A stretch of 64,000 bases of DNA from Paraburkholderia bannensis NBRC 103871 (GTDB lineage Bacteria > Pseudomonadota > Gammaproteobacteria > Burkholderiales > Burkholderiaceae): positions 124,001-188,000 of the forward strand of contig NZ_BAYA01000010.1 in assembly GCF_000685015.1 (NCBI RefSeq), in the 5' to 3' direction. The translations under genes were made by a program, and so were the position numbers. Each line of letters starts with the position of its first letter. Position 1 is the first letter of the stretch. A model generated the notes under the pieces. That model made no database searches, was not told the DNA's origin, and saw nothing but the letters and a program-made list of their open reading frames with translations. This document shows positions 35,236-44,610 of this stretch, piece by piece.

Positions 35236-36111
35236 CTAGCGCGCGAGACGCGCTTGCAGGAATTCGATAAAGCGCTGCACCTTGGCCGGTAAAAGCCGGG
35301 TCTCGGTGATCGCATAGATCTGCACGGCCTCGCCGTGCCATCGCGGCAGAACCGGGCGCAATGCGCCGCTCGCCAGGTCGTCGGCAACGACTTCGTGCGG
35401 CATCAGCACAATGCCCCGGTCGAGCACCGCCAGCCGGCGAATCATGCCCACGCTGTTGAGCGCGAAGCGTCCGCCCACCGGCACCGTGACGGAGCGCTTG
35501 CCTTCGCGCAACGTCCATCTGGAGGCCTTAAGAATCGTCAGGCATTCGTGATGCGCCAGATCGGCGGGCTTCGCGGGTTCACCGGCGCGTTCCAGATACG
35601 CGGGCGACGCATATAAATTAGGCGTCAGCGAAGCCAACGGCCGCGCGATCAACTGCGAGTCTTCCGATTCGCCGATGCGCAATGCCACATCAAAGCGCTC
35701 GCTCACCAGGTCGATACGCCGCGAAGTGAGATCGAAGTCGAAGCGGATACCGGGATAAAGCTCGGCGAACTCCACCATGAGCGGCGCCAGATAGGTCACG
35801 CCGAAATCCACCGGCAACGACACGCGCAGCACGCCGCTCGGCTGCGCGAGCATGTCGCCAAGCTGTTCGTGCGCAAGCCGCGCTTCCTCAACGATGCGCT
35901 TGCAGCGCTCGAAGTAAAGCTGCCCCGCCTCGGTCAGCTCGATTCTGCGTGTCGTGCGATGCAAAAGGCGCAGGCCGATGGTCTTTTCGAGCGCGGTGAT
36001 CCGTCTGGACAGCGTCGAGTTCGGAATGCCCACCGCCTGCGCCGCGTTGCGAAAGCCCTTCGCCTTGACGACCTCCACAAACAAGGCCATGTCATTGAGG
36101 TAATCGTCCAT
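35236..36111 (-). CDS. LysR-family transcriptional regulator
   Basis: 291 residues, winged helix-turn-helix at about 1-65 (AVGIPNSTLSRRITALEKTIGLRLLHR) and a type 2 periplasmic-binding fold effector domain. It is divergent from an old yellow enzyme gene with 106 bases between starts, the usual arrangement for a LysR activator and its target. A 12-bp palindrome lies in the gap. The inducer is unknown; reactive electrophiles or quinones would suit the target. Confidence 0.92.
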   Translation of the reverse strand: MDDYLNDMALFVEVVKAKGFRNAAQAVGIPNSTLSRRITALEKTIGLRLLHRTTRRIELTEAGQLYFERCKRIVEEARLAHEQLGDMLAQPSGVLRVSLPVDFGVTYLAPLMVEFAELYPGIRFDFDLTSRRIDLVSERFDVALRIGESEDSQLIARPLASLTPNLYASPAYLERAGEPAKPADLAHHECLTILKASRWTLREGKRSVTVPVGGRFALNSVGMIRRLAVLDRGIVLMPHEVVADDLASGALRPVLPRWHGEAVQIYAITETRLLPAKVQRFIEFLQARLAR

Positions 36112-36120
36112 GCAGATTGC

Positions 36121-36132
36121 TCCATTAATGGA
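36121..36132. promoter_or_regulatory. 12-bp palindrome between LysR and old yellow enzyme genes
   Basis: TCCATTAATGGA is perfect and lies ten bases from the LysR start. Candidate LysR autoregulatory site. Confidence 0.45.
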
Positions 36133-36217
36133 TCAATGATATCCGATAGAGCGTATTTATCTTTCCTGCGAAGCAGACGATGATGCTTGCGTCACCCTCC
36201 CATCCAAGGAATTCATC

Positions 36218-37291
36218 GTGAGCACCGTGTTCGAACCCGTTAGCGTTGGCCGCTATACCCTGCAAAACCGCCTGGTCATGGCGCCGATGACCCGCTCGCG
36301 CGCGCAGTTCGACGGCACGCCGGGCGCGCTGGCCGCCGAGTATTACGCGCAGCGCGCGAGTGTCGGCCTGATCGTCACCGAAGGCACCCAGCCTTCGGAC
36401 GACGGCCAGGGCTACCTCATGACGCCGGGCATCTATACCGATGCACACGTGGCGGGCTGGAAGCACATCACGAACGCCGTGCACGCCAAAGGCGGGCACG
36501 TCTTCATGCAACTGATGCACGCCGGGCGCATGTCCCATCCCGACAACACGCCCCACCACCGTCAGGCCGTCGCGCCGTCGGCGATCGCACCGGGCACGGG
36601 CATGTTCACCGCGAAGGGCATGCAGGACATTCCCGTGCCGCGCGCGATGAGCACCGAAGAAGTCCGCCAGACGGTCGCGGAGTTTGCGTTCGCCGCACGC
36701 CGCGCGATCGATGCAGGCGCGGACGGCATCGAAATTCACGGCGCCAACGCGTATCTCGTGCAGCAATTCATCGCGCCCAGCGCCAACACGCGCACGGACG
36801 AATACGGCGGCTCCATCGAAAACCGCGCACGTTTTGCCATCGAGGTTGCAACGGCCATTGCGCGCGAAATCGGCGCGGATCGCACCGCGATCCGCCTGTC
36901 GCCGGGCATGGCGTTGTGGGGCATCGACGAAGGCGCTGAAGGCCCGGCGCTCTATCGTTATCTCGTCGCCGAACTCGACAAACTGGGTCTCGCGTACCTG
37001 CACATTGCGCATCAGGGCAATGAGCCGCTGCTGGCGGAAATCCGCGCGCTTTGGCGCGGCGCGTTGATCGTGAACCGTCCTGGACGGCCGCGCGAGCAGG
37101 TAGGTGCGGATACGGCAGCAGGCGTCGCCGATCTCGAATCCTACGGCGCCATGGTGCTCGCGAACCCCGACTTCGTGGAGCGCATCAAGACCGATGCGCC
37201 CATGAACGAACCGCGCCGGGAAGGCTTTTTTGGCGGCACGGAAAAGTTCTATACCGACTATCCGACGCTGAGCGAAGCGAACGTCGCTTGA
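36218..37291 (+). CDS. Old yellow enzyme family ene-reductase
   Basis: A FMN- and NAD(P)H-dependent alkene reductase of the NemA/XenB type, 357 residues. The substrate-anchoring pair is H174 and N177 (HGAN), followed by AYLVQQFIAPSANTRTDEYGG; the FMN strand is MAPMTRSRA. It reduces activated C=C bonds, N-ethylmaleimide or nitro compounds. The start is GTG at 36218 with AAGGA seven bases upstream. Probably controlled by the divergent LysR protein. Confidence 0.93.
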   Translation: MSTVFEPVSVGRYTLQNRLVMAPMTRSRAQFDGTPGALAAEYYAQRASVGLIVTEGTQPSDDGQGYLMTPGIYTDAHVAGWKHITNAVHAKGGHVFMQLMHAGRMSHPDNTPHHRQAVAPSAIAPGTGMFTAKGMQDIPVPRAMSTEEVRQTVAEFAFAARRAIDAGADGIEIHGANAYLVQQFIAPSANTRTDEYGGSIENRARFAIEVATAIAREIGADRTAIRLSPGMALWGIDEGAEGPALYRYLVAELDKLGLAYLHIAHQGNEPLLAEIRALWRGALIVNRPGRPREQVGADTAAGVADLESYGAMVLANPDFVERIKTDAPMNEPRREGFFGGTEKFYTDYPTLSEANVA

Positions 37292-37344
37292 AGCCAGCCA
37301 ACGGGCCGGCCCGTTAAAACCAGCCTGGCAATCAATCCGGCATC

Positions 37345-38133
37345 CTAATCATTGTCCGTTGGGTCGCCGCCGTTCCGCCCGGTCCCCGGATCTTTCTCGA
37401 AGATCGCGCCTTGCGGCTCGCCGCAATCCGCGATCGGCGCGAAGGCCAGCGCATGGGCCTCCTCTTCTTTCACGCCAAAACCGAGCAATAGCGTGAACAT
37501 CACCGTTTCGGTGTAATCGTCGGGGGCCTCGCCCGACAGCAGCGTCTCGATCCCGTACATGATCGCGCCCAGCGCGATATCGCGCGCCACGCTCACGTGC
37601 TCGATGCGGAACTTCCCCGTGTCGATCGCCAGTTGCAGGTCGCGCGTCAGGTACTCGTCGAGCAAACGCCCGCGCGAGCCGCGCCGCGTCCCTACCCGCG
37701 TGATGAACGCGCCCCACAGCGGATAGCGCGCCGCCATCGTCATGTACAGCCGCGAACCCACGACCAGCCGCCGCACGGGATCGTCCTGCGCCAGCACGAG
37801 CGGATCGATCACGCCCAGCACCTGGTCGCTGCTCTCGCCCGCGACCGCCACCAGCAGCTCGCCCGTGGTGCGAAAGTAGTTGTAGAAGGTGCCGCGCGCG
37901 ACCCCGGCGGCCGCGATGAAGTCATCGATGACCGGCAGATCCGGGCCCTTCTCGGCGAACACGCCAAGCGCCGTCTCGATCAGCCGGTTGCGCGTCTTCT
38001 CCCGGCGCGCCGCGCCCACGCGGGTCTGATAGTTCTCTTCCGATGCGTCCATGTGTGTCCAGCGGGTATCCAGCAGGGTGTCCAGTCGGCGGCCGTTTGC
38101 AGGGTCGCCGGGCTGGCGATTGTCTCCCGCCAT
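37345..38133 (-). CDS. TetR-family repressor of the aromatic operon
   Basis: Up to 262 residues; an ATG at 38052 giving 235 residues is an equally good start, and neither has a strong ribosome site. The helix-turn-helix includes DFIAAAGVARGTFYNYF. It is divergent from the FAH/dioxygenase/hydroxylase genes. Two TGAC-N6-GTCA sites lie across the promoter in the gap, so it probably represses that operon. The ligand may be an aromatic acid or its CoA ester; that is inference. Confidence 0.88.
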   Translation of the reverse strand: MAGDNRQPGDPANGRRLDTLLDTRWTHMDASEENYQTRVGAARREKTRNRLIETALGVFAEKGPDLPVIDDFIAAAGVARGTFYNYFRTTGELLVAVAGESSDQVLGVIDPLVLAQDDPVRRLVVGSRLYMTMAARYPLWGAFITRVGTRRGSRGRLLDEYLTRDLQLAIDTGKFRIEHVSVARDIALGAIMYGIETLLSGEAPDDYTETVMFTLLLGFGVKEEEAHALAFAPIADCGEPQGAIFEKDPGTGRNGGDPTDND

Positions 38134-38161
38134 TCTAGGGTTTGTCCTGTATCGAATCTAG

Positions 38162-38209
38162 TTGACGATTTTGTCAAAACGCCTAATATACGAACTGACA
38201 AAAACGTCA
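38162..38209 (+). promoter_or_regulatory. Promoter with two TGAC-N6-GTCA operators
   Basis: TTGACG (38162-38167), 16 bases, TAATAT (38184-38189) form the promoter of the catabolic operon. One operator (38163-38176) covers the -35; the second (38196-38209) covers the start of transcription. Their centres are 33 bases apart, about three helical turns, so two dimers could bind the same face. Confidence 0.7.
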
Positions 38210-38249
38210 ATTCAACGGTTTCGACCCCCAGCAACGTCCGGAGACACAC

Positions 38250-39098
38250 ATGCGACTGGTAAGTTTTGAGCGAAATGGCAAGGCGGCAATCGGTGTTCGC
38301 GAAGGCGATCACATCACGATCATCGGTAATGAAACGCTGGAGTCGGTTCTCGCGAGCGGCGCGAAGCTGGCCGATTACGCACGCCAGCACGCCACCGACG
38401 AGCGCGTCGCCGTCGCCGACGTCAAGCTGCTGCCGCCGCTGTCGCGCCCGCCCAAGATCATCTGCGTCGGCCTGAATTTTTCCGATCACACGTCCGAGAG
38501 CAACTACGCGCAGCCCGACTACCCGACGCTGTTTTTCCGCGTCGCCACCAGCCTGATCGCCCACGACCAGCCGATGATCCGGCCGCGCGTGACGGACTCC
38601 GCGGGCCTCGACTACGAAGGCGAAATCGCCGTGGTGATCGGCAAGGGCGGCCGCCATATCGCGCGCGCCGATGCGCTGTCGCACGTCGCCGGTTATTCGC
38701 TCTTTAACGACGGATCGGTGCGCGAGTATCAGTTCAAGACGCCGCAATGGACGGTCGGCAAGAATTTCGACGGCACGGGCGCATTCGGCCCCGACCTCGT
38801 CACCGCCGACGAACTGCCGCCGGGCGCGAAGGGCCTGCGCCTCGAAACGCGCCTGAACGGCCAGGTGGTGCAATCGGCCAGCACGGACGAAATGGTCTTC
38901 GACGTCGAAAGCCTCATCAGCATCATCAGCGAAGCCATCACGCTGGAAGCCGGCGACGTGATCGTGTCGGGCACGCCCTCGGGCATTGGCTGGGCGCGCG
39001 AGCCGAAGCTGCTGATGAAGGCCGGCGACGTGTGCGAAGTCAGCGTCGAGAAGATCGGCACGCTGCGCAACGTGATTGCGGACGAAGCCGCCCGCTGA
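38250..39098 (+). CDS. Fumarylacetoacetate hydrolase family protein
   Basis: 282 residues with a metal site at E123, E125 and D154 (DYEGEIAVVIG ... LFNDGS). This fold hydrolyses or hydrates acyl-pyruvates and 2-oxo-pentenoates made by ring cleavage. C-terminal EAGDVIVSGTPSGIGW is characteristic. CGGAG lies six bases before the ATG. First gene of an operon with an extradiol dioxygenase and a flavin hydroxylase, so it should act last on the ring-fission product. Confidence 0.93.
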   Translation: MRLVSFERNGKAAIGVREGDHITIIGNETLESVLASGAKLADYARQHATDERVAVADVKLLPPLSRPPKIICVGLNFSDHTSESNYAQPDYPTLFFRVATSLIAHDQPMIRPRVTDSAGLDYEGEIAVVIGKGGRHIARADALSHVAGYSLFNDGSVREYQFKTPQWTVGKNFDGTGAFGPDLVTADELPPGAKGLRLETRLNGQVVQSASTDEMVFDVESLISIISEAITLEAGDVIVSGTPSGIGWAREPKLLMKAGDVCEVSVEKIGTLRNVIADEAAR

Positions 39099-39192
39099 TC
39101 GACGCGTTTTCCAGGCAAAAACGCCAAGGCGCCATCGCGCAAACAGGTCACGACAGCCCGCCGCCCGAGCGGGCCGCCTGAAGGAGACAAGC

Positions 39193-40131
39193 ATGTCCGA
39201 AGACAACGCGCCTCGCGACCCCGCGAGCATTCACTCGATCGATCACTTCGCGCTCAACGTCCCGTCGCTCGACGAGGCGGCGCGCTTCTTCGACAGTTTC
39301 GGTCTGCGCGTGGAGCGCAGCGACGGCCCGTCGCCGGAACTCGCGCTCTACGCCGCGGACGGCCATCGCTGGGCGCGCATCCTGGCCAGCGATCACAAGT
39401 CGCTCGCGTATCTCGCCTTCAACTGCTACGCCGCCGATCTCGACGCGCTGCGCAACCAGGTCGCCGCGCGCGGCTGCACGGTGCTCGACGACCGCGGCAG
39501 CGAAGGCTTCTGGTTCCACGATCCGGACGGCAATCTCGTGCAGGTGAAGGTGGGCCGCAAGACCAGCCCGTCGGTCAAGATGCCGTTTCATCTGGACGGC
39601 AGCCCCGCCGACACGCGCGGCTCGCATACGCGCTCGCAGTCGCTGATCGTGCATCCCCGCCGCCTGTCGCACGTGCTGCTGTTCACGCCCGACGTGCTGC
39701 GCGCGCTGGACTTCTATCACGCCGCGCTCGGACTGCGGCTTTCCGACAAGTCGCGCGACCTGATCGCCTTCACGCACGCGCCGCACGGCAGCGACCATCA
39801 CCTCGTCGCGTTTGCGAAGAGCGCCGCGCGCGGCTGGCATCACGCGGCGTGGGACGTCGACAACGTCAACCTGGTCGGCGAAGGCGCGTCGCAAATGGCC
39901 GCGGCGGGCTACACGAAAGGCTGGGGCACGGGCCGCCATGTGCTCGGCTCGAACTACTTCCACTACGTCGAAGATCCGTGGGGCTCGTTCTGCGAGTATT
40001 CCGCCGATATCGATTTCGTATCGGCAGGCTCGCAGTGGCCCGCAGGCGACTACGACCCCGAAGATTCGCTCTATCTCTGGGGCCCGGCCGTCCCCGAGAA
40101 CTTCATCCGCAATACCGAAGCGCCCGCCTAG
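39193..40131 (+). CDS. Extradiol ring-cleavage dioxygenase (VOC fold)
   Basis: 312 residues made of two vicinal oxygen chelate modules. The second keeps the iron ligands of type I extradiol enzymes: H160 (RLSHVLL), H216 or H217 (GWHHAAWDV) and E268 (FCEYS). It would open a catechol ring next to the hydroxyl pair. ATG 39193 follows AAGGAGA. Neighbours supply a ring hydroxylase and a hydrolase, matching a meta-cleavage route. The exact catechol is unknown. Confidence 0.9.
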   Translation: MSEDNAPRDPASIHSIDHFALNVPSLDEAARFFDSFGLRVERSDGPSPELALYAADGHRWARILASDHKSLAYLAFNCYAADLDALRNQVAARGCTVLDDRGSEGFWFHDPDGNLVQVKVGRKTSPSVKMPFHLDGSPADTRGSHTRSQSLIVHPRRLSHVLLFTPDVLRALDFYHAALGLRLSDKSRDLIAFTHAPHGSDHHLVAFAKSAARGWHHAAWDVDNVNLVGEGASQMAAAGYTKGWGTGRHVLGSNYFHYVEDPWGSFCEYSADIDFVSAGSQWPAGDYDPEDSLYLWGPAVPENFIRNTEAPA

Positions 40132-40223
40132 CGGCTCCTCGCATTTTCATCAAACACCAGCTTCATGGCTGCCGGCGTCCGCCGGTGGCCAGGGCAACAC
40201 TCGCTCGTTTGAAGGTGAATCAC

Positions 40224-41855
40224 ATGGCTTCCCAGAATATTCTCGATGTCGTCGTGGTCGGTTACGGGCCCGTTGGGCAGACGCTTGCCATCCTGCTCGG
40301 GCAGCGCGGCTACCGGGTCGCGGTCTACGAACGCTGGCCGTCGCTTTACCCCTTGCCGCGCGCGGTCTTTCACGACCACGAAATCCGCCGCGTGTTTCAT
40401 GCCATGGGTATTGGTCAGGATGTCGAATCGATTTCGCAGCCTTCGGCAACCTATCAATGGTTCAATGCCGACTGGAAGACGCTGGTCGAAATCGACTGGT
40501 CGTCGGAGTCGATCAGCGACGGCCCGGTCGGCTATCTGTTCAACCAGCCCTCGCTCGAAGCGCTGCTCGACAGCAAGGCGAAATCCGTGCCCAGCGTCGC
40601 GGTTCATCAAGGCTGGGAAGCGATCGAGCTGCACGAACGCGCCGATCATTGCGAGCTGAAACTCGAACGCGTGACGATGCAGGACGGCAAGGTCACGCGC
40701 AGCGGCGAAACGCAGACAATCAAGGCGAAATACGTGATCGGCGCGGATGGCGCCAACAGTTTCGTGCGCAAGGCGAGCGGCATTGCGTTCGAGGATCTGG
40801 GCTTCCAGGAGGACTGGCTCGTCATCGACCTGAAGCCGAACGAAGGCGTGAAGCTCGACGTGCCCGATATCGGCCAGTGGTGCAATCCCGCCCGCCCGAC
40901 GACGATGGTGCCGGGCGGCCCTGGTTATCGGCGCTGGGAATTCATGCGCCTGCCGCATGAAACGCGCGAAGACATGCAGCGGCCCGAGAAGGTCTGGGAA
41001 CTGCTGTCGCCGTGGGTCGGCCCGGATCAGGCGACGCTCGTGCGTTACGCGCTCTACACCTTCCGCTCGCTGATTGCGGACAACTGGCGCAAAGGGCGCG
41101 TGCTGATCGCCGGCGACGCGGCGCATCAAATGCCGCCGTTCATGGGCCAGGGCATGTGTTCGGGCTTGCGCGATGCGTGGAACCTCGCGTGGCGGCTCGA
41201 TCTCGTGCTGCGCGATGTCGCTGCGCCCGCGCTGCTCGACGGCTATACGCCGGAGCGCCGTCCGCAGGTGCGCGCCGTGATCGACGCGTCGATTGCGATG
41301 GGCCAGGTCGTCTGCACGTCCGACCTGCAGAAGGCCGCCGAGCGCGACGCGGCCTATCTGGCGGGTAACGTACCGCCGCTGCCGCCCTTCCCCGGCCTGA
41401 CCGACGGGCTCATCGTCCACGCCCAGAACAGCGCCGACGGCGGCATCGCCGGGCAGTTGAGCGTGCATGGCCAGGTGCGCAACGGCGGCACGACGATGCG
41501 GTACGACGAAGCGGTGCCGACGGGCTTCCATCTGATCGGACTCGACATCGATCCGCAGGCGTACCTGAGCGAGGCGGCGCGCGCGGCGCTCGACCGGCTT
41601 GGCGCCCATACGATCGGCGTGACGCGCGACGCGTCGAAGGTGGTGACCGACCGCGTGCTCTATGACGTCAGCGGCAAGTACCAGCAGTTCTTCGCGCAGC
41701 ACGATGCGAAGGTCGTGATCGTGCGGCCGGACTATTACGTGTTCGGCGCTGCGCACACGGCCGAAGAAGCGAACGCGCTGGTCGCGGCGCTCATGGCAGG
41801 TATCGGCCTCGTTCAAACCGAAGCGTGCGAATCCCAGGCAAGCGCCCTGGCATAA
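40224..41855 (+). CDS. FAD-dependent aromatic hydroxylase, MhpA-like
   Basis: 543 residues of the 3-(3-hydroxyphenyl)propionate hydroxylase type. FAD motif GYGPVG (13-18), DG motif IGADGANSFVRK, and GDAAHQMPPFMGQGMCSGLRD near 298-316 are intact. It adds a second hydroxyl to a phenol, giving the catechol for the preceding dioxygenase. GAAGGTG precedes the ATG. The symbol mhpA is not assigned because MhpB, C, D, E and F are not present. Confidence 0.9.
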   Translation: MASQNILDVVVVGYGPVGQTLAILLGQRGYRVAVYERWPSLYPLPRAVFHDHEIRRVFHAMGIGQDVESISQPSATYQWFNADWKTLVEIDWSSESISDGPVGYLFNQPSLEALLDSKAKSVPSVAVHQGWEAIELHERADHCELKLERVTMQDGKVTRSGETQTIKAKYVIGADGANSFVRKASGIAFEDLGFQEDWLVIDLKPNEGVKLDVPDIGQWCNPARPTTMVPGGPGYRRWEFMRLPHETREDMQRPEKVWELLSPWVGPDQATLVRYALYTFRSLIADNWRKGRVLIAGDAAHQMPPFMGQGMCSGLRDAWNLAWRLDLVLRDVAAPALLDGYTPERRPQVRAVIDASIAMGQVVCTSDLQKAAERDAAYLAGNVPPLPPFPGLTDGLIVHAQNSADGGIAGQLSVHGQVRNGGTTMRYDEAVPTGFHLIGLDIDPQAYLSEAARAALDRLGAHTIGVTRDASKVVTDRVLYDVSGKYQQFFAQHDAKVVIVRPDYYVFGAAHTAEEANALVAALMAGIGLVQTEACESQASALA

Positions 41856-41870
41856 CGGCTGGACAAGGCG

Positions 41871-41897
41871 GGGCGGCGCGTACCTGGCGCGCCGTCC
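41871..41897. terminator. Hairpin between convergent genes
   Basis: GGGCGGCGCG (41871-41880) pairs with CGCGCCGTCC (41888-41897) with one wobble around seven bases. No clear T-run. It probably separates the catabolic operon from the facing MFS gene. Confidence 0.4.
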
Positions 41898-41902
41898 ACG
41901 CT

Positions 41903-43057
41903 TCAGACGGCCACCATCCCCAGCCGCCGGTCGCGCACCACCGACAACGCAAGCGCCAGCAACCCGCACGCGGCAATCAGCACGAGCAGCGCGCCCTTGC
42001 CGCTGTGCACCAGCACCCAGCCGCCGAGCGCGGGAAAGCCGAACGCCCCCACGAAATACGCAGCGACGAACCACGTGAGCGCCGCGCGCCGATGCTCGGC
42101 AATCGAATCGTTGACGGCCTGCAGCTGCACGATCGGATACGCCAGGCCATAGCCCGTGCCGAGCAGCACCGCCGACGCCGCCTGAAATCCCGCGTGATAA
42201 GGCACCGCGAACATCGCCGCGCTGCCGAGCACCATCATCGTCAGCAGCACCTTGGTCGCGGTGGCGGAGCGCAGCTTGATGACGAGACGCGAGAGCAGCC
42301 AGCGCGTGGCCACCACCGTCACCGTGTAGACGCTGAAGAAGGTGCCCGCCTGCGCGTGCGTGCCGTTCACGAGCGAGCCCTGAAACGTCATCAGCCCCGA
42401 GAACACGCAGCCGCCCAGCGCAATGATGACAACCGGAAAGACCGTGCGCGTGCGCGCCACCGCGCCGATGCTGCGCAGCCAGCTGTCGCGCTGCGGCTGC
42501 ACATGCGCGAGCCGGCCAAACGCTTCGAGCAGGAACGCCGCGACCACGCACAGCGCGCCTATGCCGTAGAGCATGCTGTCGAGCGGCACGCGCCACCAGC
42601 GGATCGCGAGCGCGGCCAGCGCGGGCGCGCCCCCGATCCCCGTCATCTGCACCGTGGCGAAACGCAGGAACCAGAGGCCACGGTCGGCGTCGCTGGTGCG
42701 CTCGGCGAGCGACATCGGCGCGGCGAGGCAGAACGCGCCCCAGCCAAAGCCGACCAGAAAGCCCGGCAGCGCCTCCAGGTCGCTCGCGCCCCCGGCAGCC
42801 GCGAAACTCGCGACGCCCGCGCCCACCGCCAGCGCCGCCAGCGCGGCCATGCGCGCGGCGCCGATGTGCCGCACGGCCCAGCCCGTGAGCGGCACGCCGA
42901 TCAAGGTGCCGAGCGCCGCGCCCGCCAGCGCCACGCCGGTCTGAAAATCCGTCCCGCCCAACAGGCGCACGTGCATCGAAAAGAGGAACGTCGCCCCATA
43001 GCCAGCCGAAGCCAGCAGCACTCCGATGAGCATGAACAGGGCGTTGAAAGGGCGCAC
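41903..43057 (-). CDS. MFS transporter
   Basis: 384 residues, about 12 hydrophobic spans. The GWAVRHIGAARM loop between spans 2 and 3 matches MFS motif A. It ends 48 bases from the hydroxylase gene, convergent, so it may or may not import the aromatic substrate. The start is GTG at 43057 with a poor ribosome site; ATG at 43036 is an alternative. Substrate unknown. Confidence 0.82.
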   Translation of the reverse strand: MRPFNALFMLIGVLLASAGYGATFLFSMHVRLLGGTDFQTGVALAGAALGTLIGVPLTGWAVRHIGAARMAALAALAVGAGVASFAAAGGASDLEALPGFLVGFGWGAFCLAAPMSLAERTSDADRGLWFLRFATVQMTGIGGAPALAALAIRWWRVPLDSMLYGIGALCVVAAFLLEAFGRLAHVQPQRDSWLRSIGAVARTRTVFPVVIIALGGCVFSGLMTFQGSLVNGTHAQAGTFFSVYTVTVVATRWLLSRLVIKLRSATATKVLLTMMVLGSAAMFAVPYHAGFQAASAVLLGTGYGLAYPIVQLQAVNDSIAEHRRAALTWFVAAYFVGAFGFPALGGWVLVHSGKGALLVLIAACGLLALALSVVRDRRLGMVAV

Positions 43058-43368
43058 GGGACGAACCGGTCGAGGGAGGAATTCCGCAGCTTAGCAGGCA
43101 CCGCTCAAGCCGTTATCGAAGCAATCCTTCGTCGAATCGCTTTGTCACCAAATGGTTAATTCTGGCGAGATACCACGCGAACGGTCGCTCCAGGCATGCG
43201 CCTGAAAAATCGCGTTTATTACTGGCTTTGAAATGCTCTGTTGCGCGATTTCGGTGATATGCAAGGCCCTCACGTAAACCCCTATCGGTAACTACTTGGT
43301 TAATTTCATACACTGCGGGCTTCAGTACGGAAGCTGCGACGCCACGTCGCGGCCAAGCAAGACCTACG
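43058..43368. other. Divergent intergenic region with a repeated TGGTTAATT
   Basis: Between two divergent MFS genes. TGGTTAATT occurs at 43153-43161 and again at 43297-43305, same strand; the first lies in ACCA-AA-TGGT. No regulator gene is adjacent. No small gene seen. Confidence 0.45.
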
Positions 43369-44601
43369 ATGAACACCCGCCTCCTCCCGCCCACGGCCCA
43401 ACCGGGCGCACGCACCGGGCACCCGGCCCGCAGCCTCCTCGCCATCGCCGGCATCCTGCTCGTCGCCGCCAACCTGCGCGCCGCCGTGGCGGCGCTCTCG
43501 CCGATCTACGATCTCATCTGCAAGAGCTTCCTGGTTTCGCCGCAGGCCCAGGGCATGCTCGGCTCGCTGCCTGCGCTGGCGTTTGCGGTCTTCGGCTGCT
43601 GCGCGCCCGCGATCAACCGGCGGCTTGGCCTCGAACGCGGCATTGCGCTCGCGATGATGCTGGTCTGCGCAGGCGACATGGGCCGCGCATGGCTGTCCGG
43701 CTCCGTCTGGAGCCTGGGCCTGTTTTCGCTGATGGCGCTCGGCGGCATGGGCATGGCCAACGTCCTGCTGCCCGCGACGATCAAGCGCTACCTGCCGCAG
43801 CACGTCGGCACGATGACGGCCGCCTACTGCATCATGTCGGCGATCGGCGCGGCCGCGCCCTCGCTGCTCGCCGTGCCGGTCGCGCATCTGTTCGGCTGGC
43901 GCGTGTCAGTCGGTGCGTGGTCGCTGCTGGCCGTGGCCGCCGCGCTGCCGTGGCTTCTGTTGCACCGGCCGCAATCCGGCGCGCAGGCCACACGCGATGC
44001 GAGTCTCACGCGCCTGGCGCTGCGCTGGCCGCAGACCTGGGCGCTGGTCGTCGTGTTCGCGGGCGGTGCGTGGGTGATGTACGCCCTGCTCGCGTGGCTG
44101 CCAACGATGCTCGTGCAAACGGCCCACGTCGCGCCCGCACACGCAGGCGCGATGCTCGCGCTCTATAGCCTCGTCGGGCTTGCGCACAACCTCGTGGTGC
44201 CCAGTCTGCTCGCCACCACGCGTCGGCCCGAGCGCGTCGTGATCGTCGCGGCCGCCTGCACGGTGACCGGCACGCTGGGGCTGGCGTATTGCCCGCAACT
44301 GGCGTTGCTGTGGGTGATTCCGGCGGGCCTGGGCGCAATGGCGATCACCATTGGCCTCACGCTCATCAATCTGCGCACCCGCACCGAAAGCGGCACCACG
44401 GCGCTCAGCGGCGTCATGCAGGCAATCGGCTATCTGATCGCATCGGCGGGGCCGTGGGTGACGGGCAAGCTGTTCGCGCTCAGCGGCGGCTGGCTCGTGC
44501 CGTGCTGGCTGATGGCGGCAACCGGCGTGCTGATCGGCGTCGCGGGCTTCGCGGCGACGCGTCAGGGCTTCCTGGAAGATCGCGCCGGGCAGGCGGGCTA
44601 A
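43369..44601 (+). CDS. MFS transporter, CynX/NimT type
   Basis: 410 residues with 12 spans. The opening AGILLVAANLRAAVAALSPIYD is the hallmark of the cyanate/nitroimidazole transporter (CynX, YeaN) group. It may move small organic anions or 2-nitroimidazole-like compounds; the true substrate is unknown. It is divergent from another MFS gene. A decameric repeat follows its stop. Confidence 0.88.
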   Translation: MNTRLLPPTAQPGARTGHPARSLLAIAGILLVAANLRAAVAALSPIYDLICKSFLVSPQAQGMLGSLPALAFAVFGCCAPAINRRLGLERGIALAMMLVCAGDMGRAWLSGSVWSLGLFSLMALGGMGMANVLLPATIKRYLPQHVGTMTAAYCIMSAIGAAAPSLLAVPVAHLFGWRVSVGAWSLLAVAAALPWLLLHRPQSGAQATRDASLTRLALRWPQTWALVVVFAGGAWVMYALLAWLPTMLVQTAHVAPAHAGAMLALYSLVGLAHNLVVPSLLATTRRPERVVIVAAACTVTGTLGLAYCPQLALLWVIPAGLGAMAITIGLTLINLRTRTESGTTALSGVMQAIGYLIASAGPWVTGKLFALSGGWLVPCWLMAATGVLIGVAGFAATRQGFLEDRAGQAG

Positions 44602-44610
44602 AGTTTCAGG

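Noticed and set aside
37300..37315. Palindrome AACGGGCCGGCCCGTT between the old yellow enzyme and tetR genes
   Set aside because: It could be a terminator stem, but there is no T-run in either direction and such GC palindromes are common here; not listed as a feature.
40128..42596. 822-codon minus-strand frame
   Set aside because: It runs across the antisense of the flavin hydroxylase and part of the MFS gene; composition is shadow-like.
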